A stretch of DNA of 64,000 nucleotides from CAXBCP01 sp963974055 (GTDB taxonomy: Bacteria; Pseudomonadota; Alphaproteobacteria; MPNO01; UBA830). Position numbers and translations under genes: made by a program. The notes beneath the pieces were generated by a model. The model searched no databases. It was not told the origin of the DNA and was given only the letters and a program-made list of their open reading frames with translations. The DNA is taken from the NCBI GenBank assembly GCA_963974055.1, contig CAXBCP010000004.1, positions 62,001 to 126,000 of the forward strand, written 5' to 3'. How positions within the stretch are numbered: the stretch's first letter is position 1; every line of letters begins with the position of its first letter. Shown here in pieces: positions 1-8,487 of this stretch.

Positions 1-1
1 C

Positions 2-787
2 GTGATGATTTACGGCCTGATCGCCGATGCCAGCGACGTTCAGGTATATTTCGTATCCCTGCAAAACCTGATCCCGAACGACGCCTGGATACTGCTGAAC
101 GACCAGCTGACCGACCTTGCTGCGCAAAACGATTCCAGGCTGGGCTGGGGACTTCTGCTGAGCTTCGTGCTGGCGATCTGGAGTTCGGGGGCGGGTGTGC
201 GCGCGCTTATGTCAACGCTGAACGTCGTGTACCGGGAGCATGAAACGCGCAGTCTGCCTGTATTTCTGGGCACCGCCGTCTGCCTGACGGTTGGCGGGCT
301 GTCCGTCGCGTTGCTGTCGCTTCTGTTCATCGTCGGCACCCCGCTGGCGCTTGAACTGTTCCTGCTGCGCGAATCGGTGGAGATCGTTCTCGACGTTCTG
401 GTGTGGTTTGTGCTCTCGGGCATCATGATGACCGGGCTTGCGATACTGTTCAGGTATGGGCCCGACCGGCGGGACGCGAAACTGAGATGGATCAGCGTCG
501 GATCCGTGGCGGCGACGTTTGTCTGGGTGTTTGCTTCTATCGGTTTTTCGTTCTTCGTCCGTAATTTCGGGAACTACCAGGAAACCTACGGCGCCGCCGG
601 TGCGGTTATCGTGCTGCTGATGTGGTTCTGGGTCACCGCCTATATTGTGCTGTTCGGGGCCGAACTTAACGCCCAGATGGAATTGCAGACGCGACGGGAC
701 ACCACGGAAGGGCCGTCGCGCCCGATGGGCGAGCGCGGCGCCTGGGTTGCCGATCATGTCGCACCCGATCCGCGCAAAGATGTCTGA
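2..787 (+). CDS. YihY/BrkB-family inner membrane protein, 5' partial
   Basis: This is the C-terminal 261 residues of a polytopic membrane protein of the YihY (UPF0761, formerly 'ribonuclease BN') family. About five hydrophobic helices are visible, including residues around 50-70, 85-115, 125-150, 165-185 and 200-220. The family-typical stretch with an S-x-G-A-G-V motif precedes 'NVVYRE'. The C-terminal tail is hydrophilic, as usual. The reading frame is open at the left edge (GTG at 2, ATG at 5), so the true start is outside the window; full members are about 280-330 residues. The cellular role of the family is unsettled. Family assignment is confident, function is not. Confidence 0.8.
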   Translation: MMIYGLIADASDVQVYFVSLQNLIPNDAWILLNDQLTDLAAQNDSRLGWGLLLSFVLAIWSSGAGVRALMSTLNVVYREHETRSLPVFLGTAVCLTVGGLSVALLSLLFIVGTPLALELFLLRESVEIVLDVLVWFVLSGIMMTGLAILFRYGPDRRDAKLRWISVGSVAATFVWVFASIGFSFFVRNFGNYQETYGAAGAVIVLLMWFWVTAYIVLFGAELNAQMELQTRRDTTEGPSRPMGERGAWVADHVAPDPRKDV

Positions 788-1029
788 TGGCGTCCTGGCT
801 GTCAGAACTACCGTTCTGTTGAGGCGGATTCGGGTCGTCGTCTTTGGCCGGTTCCGCGTTTTCGCCTGCGGCGATCGTCTCCGATGCCTGTCTGATATCC
901 GCTTCGTTGGCCGATCCCGGTTTGCCTTCCGGCGGCAGGTGCGGCTGAAAGCGCAGGCTGACAGAACAACTGCCGGGAAAATTGTTACGGAATTCGATTC
1001 ATTGTCGTTTCTTTCCCCGACATGAAAAC

Positions 1030-1056
1030 GGCCCCGGCGATGATATCGCCGGGGCC
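1030..1056 (-). terminator. Probable intrinsic terminator of the DUF1328 gene
   Basis: A perfect 12-bp inverted repeat (GGCCCCGGCGAT / ATCGCCGGGGCC) with a 3-nt loop lies 23 bases past the DUF1328 stop. On the minus strand it is followed by GTTTTC, a short T-run. The 788-1029 stretch beside it holds no convincing gene on either strand. Confidence 0.7.
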
Positions 1057-1078
1057 GATTGTTTCGTTGGGTCGCGCG

Positions 1079-1255
1079 TCAGACCGACGGTCTTTTGCCC
1101 TTTACCGCGTTTGCGATCAGAGCGATCGCGAAGAGTACGATAAAGACGAGGAAAATAATCTTCGCAATCGACGCCGAGGCCGCCGCGATTCCGCCGAAGC
1201 CGAATATGCCGGCGATGATGGCGAGGACAAGAAAAATGAGGGCCCATCTAAGCAT
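1079..1255 (-). CDS. DUF1328 (YtjA-type) small membrane protein
   Basis: A 58-residue protein beginning MLRWALIFLVLAI, with two hydrophobic helices separated by a glycine-rich turn (IFGFGGIAAASA) and ending in a basic tail (KGKRPSV). This is the DUF1328/YtjA pattern, and length and layout match the family. The start is supported by an AAAGGAGC ribosome site ending about 9 bases upstream. The gene lies among other small stress-type genes (PRC-barrel, CsbD) on the same strand, which suggests an envelope or general stress role. No biochemical function is known for the family. It is easily missed because it is only 177 bases long. Confidence 0.88.
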   Translation of the reverse strand: MLRWALIFLVLAIIAGIFGFGGIAAASASIAKIIFLVFIVLFAIALIANAVKGKRPSV

Positions 1256-1362
1256 CTCTGGTTGCTCCTTTTGTCAGGTTCGATCGAAATGGCATCCGCT
1301 GCCGGGCGAGACTTCGCCGTGGTGTCGGCGGGACGTGTCCGGCAGCGGGTGCAGGCTGCCGG

Positions 1363-2019
1363 TTAATCCGTTGCCTTGTCCCAGCTCTTCTCCAGGTCAT
1401 CCATTGCCCGTTCGAAGGCCAGTTTGGCTTCGTCCCATTTGTCGCCGGTCGCGCGTTTCAGATTGCGGAACTCGGTTTTGGTTTTGTCCCAGGCTTCCGA
1501 GAATTCGTCGTTGACCGTTTCGCCCTTCTCCTGGGCGGCGTCGGCGGATTTCTCGTAGGCCATTGCGATCTTGTCCGACCAGTCATCCATGGTCCGGTCC
1601 ATCCGGGTTACATAGCGCTGGCGCCAGCGGTAATCTTCGGCGTCATCCCGGTATTTGAATTCCGGCATCGCTTCGAGGGATTTCTCGGTCGAGCCCGCGA
1701 GCGTCACGCGGTTGGCGCCGATCGTAAGTTTCTCGTACGGCACCGCGACAAGCTTGTCGCCGATTCCGACAAAGCCGCCGACGGACAGGATAGCGAGGAC
1801 GGTCTTGCCGTCCTTTGCGACCAGCAGGTCGTCGATTTCGGCGATCTTGTCGTCTTTGGCGTCAAGCACGTCCTGCCCGATAAGTTCGTTGGCGCTCAGG
1901 ACATAGCCGGCATTCATGGTGTCGCTCAGGGCGGTTGTGGATTTGTCCGCCGCATGAACGGAGGGGATGGCGACAGTCAGGGCCGCAGCCGCTACGCAGG
2001 ATTTCAAAAATGTTTTCAT
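1363..2019 (-). CDS. Periplasmic PRC-barrel domain protein
   Basis: A 218-residue protein with a Sec signal peptide (about residues 1-23, cleavage after VHA). A PRC-barrel domain occupies about residues 35-110 (NELIGQDV, IAEIDDLLV, GDKLVAVPYEKL). The C-terminal half (about 120-218) is highly charged and helical, probably coiled coil, rich in W-D-K/E repeats. PRC-barrel proteins of this secreted type are common in alphaproteobacteria near CsbD and DUF1328 genes; ligand and role are unknown. AAGGAGCTTATCG precedes the start codon. The C-terminal helical region resembles stress-induced amphipathic proteins, but I cannot assign a function from it. Confidence 0.82.
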   Translation of the reverse strand: MKTFLKSCVAAAALTVAIPSVHAADKSTTALSDTMNAGYVLSANELIGQDVLDAKDDKIAEIDDLLVAKDGKTVLAILSVGGFVGIGDKLVAVPYEKLTIGANRVTLAGSTEKSLEAMPEFKYRDDAEDYRWRQRYVTRMDRTMDDWSDKIAMAYEKSADAAQEKGETVNDEFSEAWDKTKTEFRNLKRATGDKWDEAKLAFERAMDDLEKSWDKATD

Positions 2020-2264
2020 CGATAAGCTCCTTCTGGGGTGGTGTATCGGACGTTTCCGTTTCGGCGTTCCGGGCGGCCGGTTTCTAAGGGACCGCCTGGT
2101 GCGGGTAACCCCGTATGCCGTTAAAAGGTCCCAACATCCGGTTTGTGTTCGTCGCCGCCGGGCGTTGGCGGCATTTCCGTTTGCGCTGCATGCGGCAGAC
2201 GGAAAAGCGGGGCGGCGGCGGGCTGGGGGGACCGGGTGCCGCCGCCCACAGGGCCGGGTCAGCG

Positions 2265-2462
2265 TCAGATGTTCGCTTCCCAGGCCTTTACCTGTGCTTC
2301 GGCCTCATCCCTGGCGATGCCGTATTTTTCCTGGATTTTGCCGACAAGCTGGTCGCGTTTGCCGGAGATGCGGTCGAGATCGTCGTTCGTGAGATCTCCC
2401 CACTTTTCCTGGACTTTGCCGGAAAGCTGTTTCCAGTTGCCTTCGACCTGATCCCAATTCAT
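2265..2462 (-). CDS. CsbD family stress-response protein
   Basis: A 65-residue hydrophilic helical protein starting MNWDQVEGNWKQLSGKVQEKWG and containing the repeated K-x2-G-K-I/V-Q-E-K pattern that defines CsbD/YjbJ proteins. Family members are about 60-70 residues, so it is complete. The ATG at 2462 is preceded by AAAGGAGAATGCA, a strong ribosome site. A longer in-frame extension to 2660 exists but has no CsbD-like sequence and is not needed. CsbD proteins are strongly induced in general stress or stationary phase in other bacteria; the molecular role is unknown. Confidence 0.9.
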   Translation of the reverse strand: MNWDQVEGNWKQLSGKVQEKWGDLTNDDLDRISGKRDQLVGKIQEKYGIARDEAEAQVKAWEANI

Positions 2463-2646
2463 TGCATTCTCCTTTCGTTCGGTTATCGCTCTGCAACACG
2501 GGGGAAACGCGCCGATGGATGAAAAGTTCCGGTCGATTGCAATGATTGATTGCGGGCCGCCGGGTTGGTCCGATGGAAGCCAGCTATGCCGTGGCCCGTG
2601 CCATGGTCTCCGGACCGGGCCGGGAATGGAAAGTACAAACAGACGA

Positions 2647-3801
2647 TCACGCCGCTTCATTTCCGGTTTGCGTCTCGGTATCGGGATCGCGTGAGAACCG
2701 GATCAGGTGCCGGGTCAGGACGATGATCAGCACCAGAATCGGGACCGACAGCAACGCGCCGGCGATTCCCCAGACCCATGTCCAGAGAAGCATCGAGAGA
2801 AAAACGGCGATGGGGCTGAGCTTCAGCCGGCGGCCGAGAATGGCCGGGGTGATGAAATAGCCCTCGACGGCGGTCAGCAGAAAATACGCCATCGGCGGCG
2901 CGAGAATCCCGAACCAGTTGTCGAAATTCAGGAGCGACACGACCGATATGAACCCCAGAACGATGACCGGTCCGAGATACGGAATAAACCCCAGCACGGC
3001 GGCGAGCGCTCCGAACAAAAGGGGGTTCGGCATGTCCAGTATATACATCGCGGCGGCGGTCAGCGTGCCGAGGCACAGGTAAATCATCGCGCTGACCTGC
3101 AGAAACCGCGACATCGTCGCCTGCACGTCCTCGAACATCTCCTCGATGCGGTTCTGGCGTTTGTACCAGGGCAGACGGCGTATGGTCTGCCGGGTCCGGT
3201 CGACGTTCTGGGCGAGAAAAAAGTATGTGAGGACGAGCGTCGTCAAAACCTGGATGGCGGTAAACCAGGTCGTTTTGAACATCCGGTTCAGCAAGGACGG
3301 TTTTCGAATTGTCACCATCGGTTCGCGTGTGGGCGGGGCGCCGCCGTCAGCAAGGTTTTCGATCTTCTCCGTGGCCTGTTTGGCCTGCTTGATGGATTGG
3401 GTGACAGGCCACAGCTTGGCCTGGATATCCCGCTCGAGTTGGGGAAGGCGGTCGACCCAGTCCTCGATCGGGCCGGACAGACGCACCGATCCGACTGTAA
3501 TTGCGGCCATAAGGCAGGCGATAACGATGCCGGCGCCGGCCGCTTCGGGCAGTCCCAGATGCTTCAGGCTGCCCACGATCGGGCGCAGAATAATGGCAAG
3601 AAAGACGGCGAAGAACAGGGGCAGAAACAGGTCCGCCGCAAAATAGAGCGTGTACAGGACCGCAAGGACCGCGATCCCGGAGACGGCCACCGGCATCAGC
3701 CGGCGCATGATCCGGGTGATCTCGTCGGTCGATAGCCGGCTCGGCCCGGCGGATGTCTGCTCAATCGGTTGATCTGTCGGGTCGGGTCGGGTGCTGGTCA
3801 T
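2647..3801 (-). CDS. AI-2E family (PerM-like) membrane transporter
   Basis: A 384-residue polytopic membrane protein of the AI-2E/PerM/UPF0118 family. It has an N-terminal cytoplasmic segment, two helices (about 38-95), a third (about 105-125), a long hydrophilic region (about 130-205) and a C-terminal block of four to five helices. The conserved 'GFIPYLGPVI' motif and the 'EGYFITPAILGRR' stretch are present. Some relatives export autoinducer-2 or act as Na+/H+ antiporters; the substrate cannot be told from sequence. It is a lone gene on the minus strand, 177 bases before the encapsulin operon that runs the other way. Confidence 0.85.
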   Translation of the reverse strand: MTSTRPDPTDQPIEQTSAGPSRLSTDEITRIMRRLMPVAVSGIAVLAVLYTLYFAADLFLPLFFAVFLAIILRPIVGSLKHLGLPEAAGAGIVIACLMAAITVGSVRLSGPIEDWVDRLPQLERDIQAKLWPVTQSIKQAKQATEKIENLADGGAPPTREPMVTIRKPSLLNRMFKTTWFTAIQVLTTLVLTYFFLAQNVDRTRQTIRRLPWYKRQNRIEEMFEDVQATMSRFLQVSAMIYLCLGTLTAAAMYILDMPNPLLFGALAAVLGFIPYLGPVIVLGFISVVSLLNFDNWFGILAPPMAYFLLTAVEGYFITPAILGRRLKLSPIAVFLSMLLWTWVWGIAGALLSVPILVLIIVLTRHLIRFSRDPDTETQTGNEAA

Positions 3802-3981
3802 GAGAATCCGATGGAAGTTCCGGTATGCAACGCGCCCGACGGCATTCGGTTCCCCGGGCGGGATGTAAAACCGCCACCTGCATGCCCGGCCTGCCGGTTG
3901 CGGAGACGGGTGCCTTCCGATGGAACGAAGTGTCCGGTCGGACGTTTACCGAACTGCAATCAAAGAAAGGCCGACCGAAAA

Positions 3982-4362
3982 ATGACCAACAGCACGACAC
4001 TTCACGAAGATCTCGAAAACCTGTCGGCGGGGACGCTCGACCGGCATCGCGCAATTGCATCGCTGATGGAAGAACTCGAGGCCGTGGACTGGTACGACCA
4101 GCGCATGGAGGCGGCGACCGACGGTGAACTCCGCAAGATTCTGGCACATAATCGCGACGAAGAAAAAGAACATGCGGCGATGATGATCGAATGGCTGCGG
4201 CGCAATGACGAGGTGTTCGACAGGCACCTGAAAACCTATCTGTTTTCCGCCCGGTCGGTGGTCGACCTCGAGGCCGAAGATACCGGAAAGGCAGATGATG
4301 CAGGCGATGTTGGCGGCACTCTGGCCGTCGGAAGTCTGCGCCAGGAGGCGGCTAATGAGTAG
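3982..4362 (+). CDS. Encapsulated ferritin-like cargo protein (EncFtn)
   Basis: A 126-residue half-ferritin that dimerises to form a ferroxidase centre and is packaged in the encapsulin shell encoded just downstream. By alignment to the well-studied R. rubrum EncFtn, the iron ligands are Glu31, Glu61 and His64, with Trp37 and Tyr38 beside them (motifs EELEAVDWYDQR and HNRDEEKEHAAM). The C-terminus carries the encapsulin targeting peptide LAVGSLR (residues 114-120) after a linker. ATG 3982 is chosen because homology begins there; the upstream extension is unrelated. The gene overlaps the shell gene by 8 bases, implying coupled translation. Its role is iron oxidation and storage with protection from oxidative stress. 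Confidence 0.95.
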   Translation: MTNSTTLHEDLENLSAGTLDRHRAIASLMEELEAVDWYDQRMEAATDGELRKILAHNRDEEKEHAAMMIEWLRRNDEVFDRHLKTYLFSARSVVDLEAEDTGKADDAGDVGGTLAVGSLRQEAANE

Positions 4363-5164
4363 TCTCAACCGGGCACTTGCCCCTCTGTCACAGGCCGCCT
4401 GGAACGCCATCGACGAGGAAGCGGCAGACGTTCTCAAGGTAACGCTCGCCGGTCGCAAGCTTGTCGACTTCAAGGGTCCGCTCGGGTGGGAAACAAGTGC
4501 TGTCGACACCGGCAGGGTCGAAGAGACCGGCTGCAAGCCGGGCGCAAACGTGTCGGTTCGCCGGCGCAGGGTTCACCCGCTTGTCGAGTTTCGCCGTGAA
4601 TTCGAAATTTCGCGTAGCGAGATGGAGGCTTTGGATCGAGGCGCCGGCGATCCGGATCTCGATCCGGTCGTGGATGCGGCGCGGTCACTCGCGGCCGCGG
4701 AGGACGAAGCGATCTTCAACGGGTTTGCCGATATCGGTATTGACGGAATTCTGCCGTCTGCGACCCATGGAGCGCTGACGATCAGCAAAAATTATGAAAA
4801 CTACCCGGCCATCGTCGCCCAGGCGGTCTCGACCCTGCGGCAGTCTGGCGTCGGCGGCCCCTATGCGATCGCCCTCGGCCCGGTCTGCTTTACCGGGCTC
4901 AGCGAAACGACCGTCAACGGCTTTCCGGTGCTAAGCCATGTCGCAAAACTTCTCGATCATGCGCCCGTATCCGCGCCGACGATTGACGGCGCGCTCGTTA
5001 TGTCGATGCGTGGCGGGGATTTCGAACTCTCCGTCGGACGGGATTTCGCCATCGGCTATCTCGGTCATGACGCCGAGAACGTCAGCCTGTATATGGGCGA
5101 AAGCCTGACGTTCCGCGTTCTCGGTGCGGAAGCTGCAGTGCCGATGGTCTACAGAAAAAAGTGA
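4355..5164 (+). CDS. Encapsulin nanocompartment shell protein (family 1)
   Basis: A 269-residue HK97-fold shell protein of the linocin M18/encapsulin family, starting MSSLNRALAPLSQAAW. The length matches family 1 shells that form 60-subunit T=1 particles. Family-typical segments include DFKGPLGWE near the N-terminus, a central P-domain region and the C-terminal 'LTFRVLGAEAAVPM'. The ATG at 4355 overlaps the EncFtn stop, so the pair forms a two-gene operon. The shell should bind the cargo targeting peptide on its inner surface. Iron superoxide dismutase and heme uptake genes follow, consistent with iron and redox homeostasis. Confidence 0.95.
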   Translation: MSSLNRALAPLSQAAWNAIDEEAADVLKVTLAGRKLVDFKGPLGWETSAVDTGRVEETGCKPGANVSVRRRRVHPLVEFRREFEISRSEMEALDRGAGDPDLDPVVDAARSLAAAEDEAIFNGFADIGIDGILPSATHGALTISKNYENYPAIVAQAVSTLRQSGVGGPYAIALGPVCFTGLSETTVNGFPVLSHVAKLLDHAPVSAPTIDGALVMSMRGGDFELSVGRDFAIGYLGHDAENVSLYMGESLTFRVLGAEAAVPMVYRKK

Positions 5165-5360
5165 CGTGTTTTTCCGGATGTTTCGTGCCTGCCGGAATAC
5201 CGGCAAACGGGTCCGCGATGCAGCCCGTTGAGATACTGCTCGACCGGCTGCAGGAAAAGGAACCGCTCCAAATCGGCAGGGCGAAAAGCGTCCGATTTCC
5301 CGTGCTGCCGGTTTGACTGAAACGCGGGAACGTTTTCAGGGGGCAGGCGTTTACCGACTG

Positions 5361-5388
5361 TAACACCGGTGTCATCGCTGTGGTGTTA
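5361..5388. repeat. Inverted repeat upstream of sodB
   Basis: TAACACC and its exact reverse complement GGTGTTA are separated by 14 bases and end 33 bases before the sodB start. No T-run follows, so an operator is more likely than a terminator. The regulator is unknown. Confidence 0.45.
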
Positions 5389-5421
5389 GAGATATCAAGA
5401 CCTCAAAGGAGATAAGAACGC

Positions 5422-6012
5422 ATGTTTAAGCTTTCCCCGCTGCCCTATGATTTTGATGCGCTGGCCCCTCATATTTCGGAAGCAACGCTTAAAGTGCATT
5501 ACGGCAAACACCATCAGGGGTATGTCGACAAACTGAACGCCGCGGTTGAAGGTACGGAACTGGAAGGAACATCCCTCGAAGAGATTATTCAGGCCGCCCG
5601 GGAAAAACCCGATCAGGGCCTGTTCAACAATGCGGCCCAGGTCTGGAACCACGATTTTTTCTGGAAGTCCATGTCGCCTGACGACAGCAAGCCGTCCGAC
5701 GACCTGGCGGCGGCGATCGAAAAGGCGTTCGGAGATACGGACGGTTTTAAAAAGGCATTCAAGGAGGCCGCGACCGGTCGGTTCGGCAGCGGGTGGGCAT
5801 GGCTGGTCGCCGATTCCGGAACGCTTGAAGTGGAAAGCACCGGCAATGCCGAGTTGCCGCTGGCGCTTGGAAGCGTGCCGCTTATCTGCTGCGATGTCTG
5901 GGAACACGCGTATTATCTGGATTACCAGAACAGGCGCCCCGACTTCGTCGATGCCTTCCTCGACCATCTGATCGACTGGGACTTCGCATCCCGAAACTGG
6001 CAGGCGGCTTAG
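5422..6012 (+). CDS. sodB: Iron superoxide dismutase
   Basis: A 196-residue cytoplasmic superoxide dismutase of the Fe/Mn family. Metal ligands are visible as His26 (KVHYGKHHQGY), His77 (QVWNHDFFW), Asp158 and His162 (DVWEHAYYLDYQNRR). Gln73 in 'AAQVWNH' is typical of iron-type enzymes, where Mn enzymes use a glutamine from the C-terminal domain, so FeSOD is the better call. The start at 5422 follows CAAAGGAGATAAGAACG. It detoxifies superoxide and fits beside ferritin storage and heme import. A perfect inverted repeat sits just upstream. No clear terminator is seen after it. Confidence 0.95.
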   Translation: MFKLSPLPYDFDALAPHISEATLKVHYGKHHQGYVDKLNAAVEGTELEGTSLEEIIQAAREKPDQGLFNNAAQVWNHDFFWKSMSPDDSKPSDDLAAAIEKAFGDTDGFKKAFKEAATGRFGSGWAWLVADSGTLEVESTGNAELPLALGSVPLICCDVWEHAYYLDYQNRRPDFVDAFLDHLIDWDFASRNWQAA

Positions 6013-6398
6013 GCCTCTGTCGGTTTAGTCCCGCCGGTCCGCCGCCCCGCCGGCACGGCTGCCGCAGGCCGAAAACGTCCCCGCAGGTTCCGAGGGCGGC
6101 AAGGCGGTCTGTCCGGTTTCCCGACATGAAGGCCCCGCGTAAATCCGCCTCCGCCCTGAGGCGGTCTATCGACAATTCCATCAACGACATGCCGCGCGCG
6201 AATATCGCTTTTCCCGGCGCGGGCGGGGCCGCAATTGGTTCGTTCATCGCGGTTCCGGAGAATCTTTGAACCGGCGTTATTCCAGTATTGCAATTAATAA
6301 TCATTCGCATTATTGTCGCCTCTCTATTCGCAGTCACCCAGCCCATACCGCCAGGCATACAGCGAACTTGCCTGACATAAATTACTGGAGACTGCGAT
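6013..6398. other. Intergenic region between sodB and the heme receptor gene
   Basis: This 386-base stretch contains the Fur-like palindrome described separately and no convincing gene. A minus-strand open frame crosses it into sodB, but it has arginine- and proline-rich shadow composition and no recognisable domain. Confidence 0.6.
6296..6314. promoter_or_regulatory. Fur-box-like operator upstream of the TonB-dependent receptor
   Basis: AATAAT-CATTCGC-ATTATT: perfect 6-bp arms around a 7-base centre, AT-rich in a GC-rich background, 84 bases before the receptor start. It shares the core AATCATTYGCATT with the site upstream of tonB. It matches the general form of Fur boxes; an Irr-type regulator cannot be excluded. 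Confidence 0.75.
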
Positions 6399-8444
6399 AT
6401 GAGAAAGCTCACATGCATTCTGGCATTGGCCGTTACGGCTGCGGCTCACCCGAGCCTGGCGCAGGATGCTACGCCCCCCGATGCGCCGCGTACGACGACC
6501 CTCGACCGGGTCGTGGTTACCGCCGGTGAAGAAAAAATCGCGATCGAAACGCCGCAATCGGTAACGGTCATCGATCAGGAAGATCTTGAAAGCGCCCAGC
6601 CGACGACCATCGGCGACGTCCTGACGGATATACCCGGGGTCAAGGCCGTCGGGTCAGACCGTGTCATGGGCGAAAGCTTCAACATTCGCGGGATCGGCAC
6701 CCTGGGATCGTCCGATGAATACCGGATCATCGTTCAGGTCGATGGCGCAACGAAATTCCACGAACAGTACCGCATGGGTTCGTTCTTCTCGGATCCCGAA
6801 CTTTACAAAAAGGTCGAGGTCCTCCGGGGGCCGGCGTCGTCAACGTTATACGGATCCGGCGCGCTTGCCGGGGTCATCAGTCTGACCACCAAAGACGCCA
6901 GCGACTTTCTCCGGCCCAATGAAACTGTCACGTTCCGCGAAAAGCTCGAATTCAACGACAACCGGGGCGGGTTTCTGACATCCTCGATCCTCGCGGCGGA
7001 GCCGGTGAAAAACCTGGAACTGCTGGGGTCCTTCAACTATCGCCGGTCCGACAATTTCAGGCATGGCGGCGGCGATATTATATCGGGGTCGGCTTTTGCG
7101 GCGCCTTCCGGCCTGGTCAAGGCAAAGTACAGTTTCGGGATGGATAAGGCTCATGCGGCCCGGCTGTCCTATCAGCACTGGACGACCGAAGCGAGCGGCA
7201 GCGACCTGTCCCAGACCGGCACGCAGTCCGGTTTCGGCGACATCGATCGCGAGGTGGTCGATCAGACCGTGGTCGCCGGTTACACCTATACGCCGCCGTC
7301 CAATCCTCTTGTCGATCTCGACCTGTTGTTCTCCTACACGAACACCAATGTCGAGCAGACGAACGCATCCAACCAGGGAGCGTTCGGCAATTCCGCAATC
7401 TTCGAGCCTGTGACCTACGCCTATGAAAATTACCAGGCGCGTGCCGAGAATACGATGGAGGTGTCCGGCGAGACCTACGTAAACTACCTCACGACGGGTA
7501 TCGAGTACGCAAAGCAGGTGCGGACAGCGGATAAAGCGGCCCGGGCGGGAAGCCCCGGTAACGGCGTTACCTTTCACCCCGGCGGCGAAAGCGAGCGGGT
7601 CGGCGTCTACATCCAGAATGAGTGGATTTATAACGACCGCCTGACGCTTATTCCCGGTTTCCGCGCGGACTGGCAGACCCTGACGCCGGGCGATGCGGTA
7701 ACAGTCACCCAGGAAGAAGTCTCGGATGTCGGCGTTTCGCCAAAGCTCGCCACGTTCTTCAAGATCGACCGGAACTGGGGTGTTTTCGGCTCCGTCGCAT
7801 ATACGGAACGGTTGCCGGTTATCGACGAAGCCTACGATAACAGCAGTTCCAACGTGAACCTCGAGCCGGAAATTTCTGTTAACTACGAAGCCGGCGTATC
7901 TGTTTCCTTTAAAGACATCGCCCTCAAACAGGATGCCGTATCCGCCAAGGTCACTTTGTTTCACAACGACATCGACAACCTGATCGAACGGCAAACCCAG
8001 ACTTCGACCTATCGCAATGTCGGCGAGGCGACGATCGAGGGCGTGGAATTCGAAACATCCTACAATTCAAAATTCGTCTTTGCGCGGGCGGCCTTCACCA
8101 TGATCCGCGGCATGGATACGGAATCCGGCGAAGACCTGAATTCCATACCCGCCGACGAACTGGCGATGACTATCGGCGGACGCGCGCCTTCGGCGAACCT
8201 GGAGTTCGGCCTGCGCAGCGTCTTTGCGCGGGCACAGGACCGGGTATCCGGAACGGGGGAACCGACCGGCAGCTACGGGATTCACAACCTGTACGCAACC
8301 TGGAAGCCGGATGACGGCTATCTGAAGGATGCGGAGTTCCGGTTCGGCATCGATAACCTCTTCGACCGTTTCTACAAGGAACACCTCGCGGGCGACCCGG
8401 CCAAGGGGCGCACATTCAAGGTGTCCGTCGCCAAGCAGTTCTAA
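6399..8444 (+). CDS. TonB-dependent outer membrane receptor, probably heme/hemoprotein
   Basis: A 681-residue outer membrane receptor. Residues 1-22 are a signal peptide ending SLAQ. A TonB-box-like segment (DRVVVTAG, about residue 39) leads into the plug domain (about 45-165: ETPQSVTVI, DVLTDIPGV, NIRGIG, VEVLRGPAS, YGSGALAG). The remainder is a 22-strand barrel ending in the C-terminal phenylalanine of 'KVSVAKQF'. The NVNLEPE segment resembles the NPNL motif of heme receptors, and the hmuTUV genes start 43 bases later. Heme or a hemoprotein is therefore the likely ligand, though this rests on context more than on motifs. A Fur-like palindrome upstream predicts iron repression. Confidence 0.88.
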   Translation: MRKLTCILALAVTAAAHPSLAQDATPPDAPRTTTLDRVVVTAGEEKIAIETPQSVTVIDQEDLESAQPTTIGDVLTDIPGVKAVGSDRVMGESFNIRGIGTLGSSDEYRIIVQVDGATKFHEQYRMGSFFSDPELYKKVEVLRGPASSTLYGSGALAGVISLTTKDASDFLRPNETVTFREKLEFNDNRGGFLTSSILAAEPVKNLELLGSFNYRRSDNFRHGGGDIISGSAFAAPSGLVKAKYSFGMDKAHAARLSYQHWTTEASGSDLSQTGTQSGFGDIDREVVDQTVVAGYTYTPPSNPLVDLDLLFSYTNTNVEQTNASNQGAFGNSAIFEPVTYAYENYQARAENTMEVSGETYVNYLTTGIEYAKQVRTADKAARAGSPGNGVTFHPGGESERVGVYIQNEWIYNDRLTLIPGFRADWQTLTPGDAVTVTQEEVSDVGVSPKLATFFKIDRNWGVFGSVAYTERLPVIDEAYDNSSSNVNLEPEISVNYEAGVSVSFKDIALKQDAVSAKVTLFHNDIDNLIERQTQTSTYRNVGEATIEGVEFETSYNSKFVFARAAFTMIRGMDTESGEDLNSIPADELAMTIGGRAPSANLEFGLRSVFARAQDRVSGTGEPTGSYGIHNLYATWKPDDGYLKDAEFRFGIDNLFDRFYKEHLAGDPAKGRTFKVSVAKQF

Positions 8445-8487
8445 CCGGGTACCGGTCAGTCCATCACCGCACAAAGGAGAAAAAGAC

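Noticed and set aside
788..1029. A coding-like minus-strand stretch after the YihY gene
   Set aside because: No in-frame start with a ribosome site; the nearest ATG frame ends after five codons. It may be a decayed gene but cannot be supported.
5882..6418. A 178-codon minus-strand frame across the sodB-receptor gap
   Set aside because: It overlaps sodB and the receptor start, has shadow-like composition and covers the Fur-like palindrome; no family resemblance.
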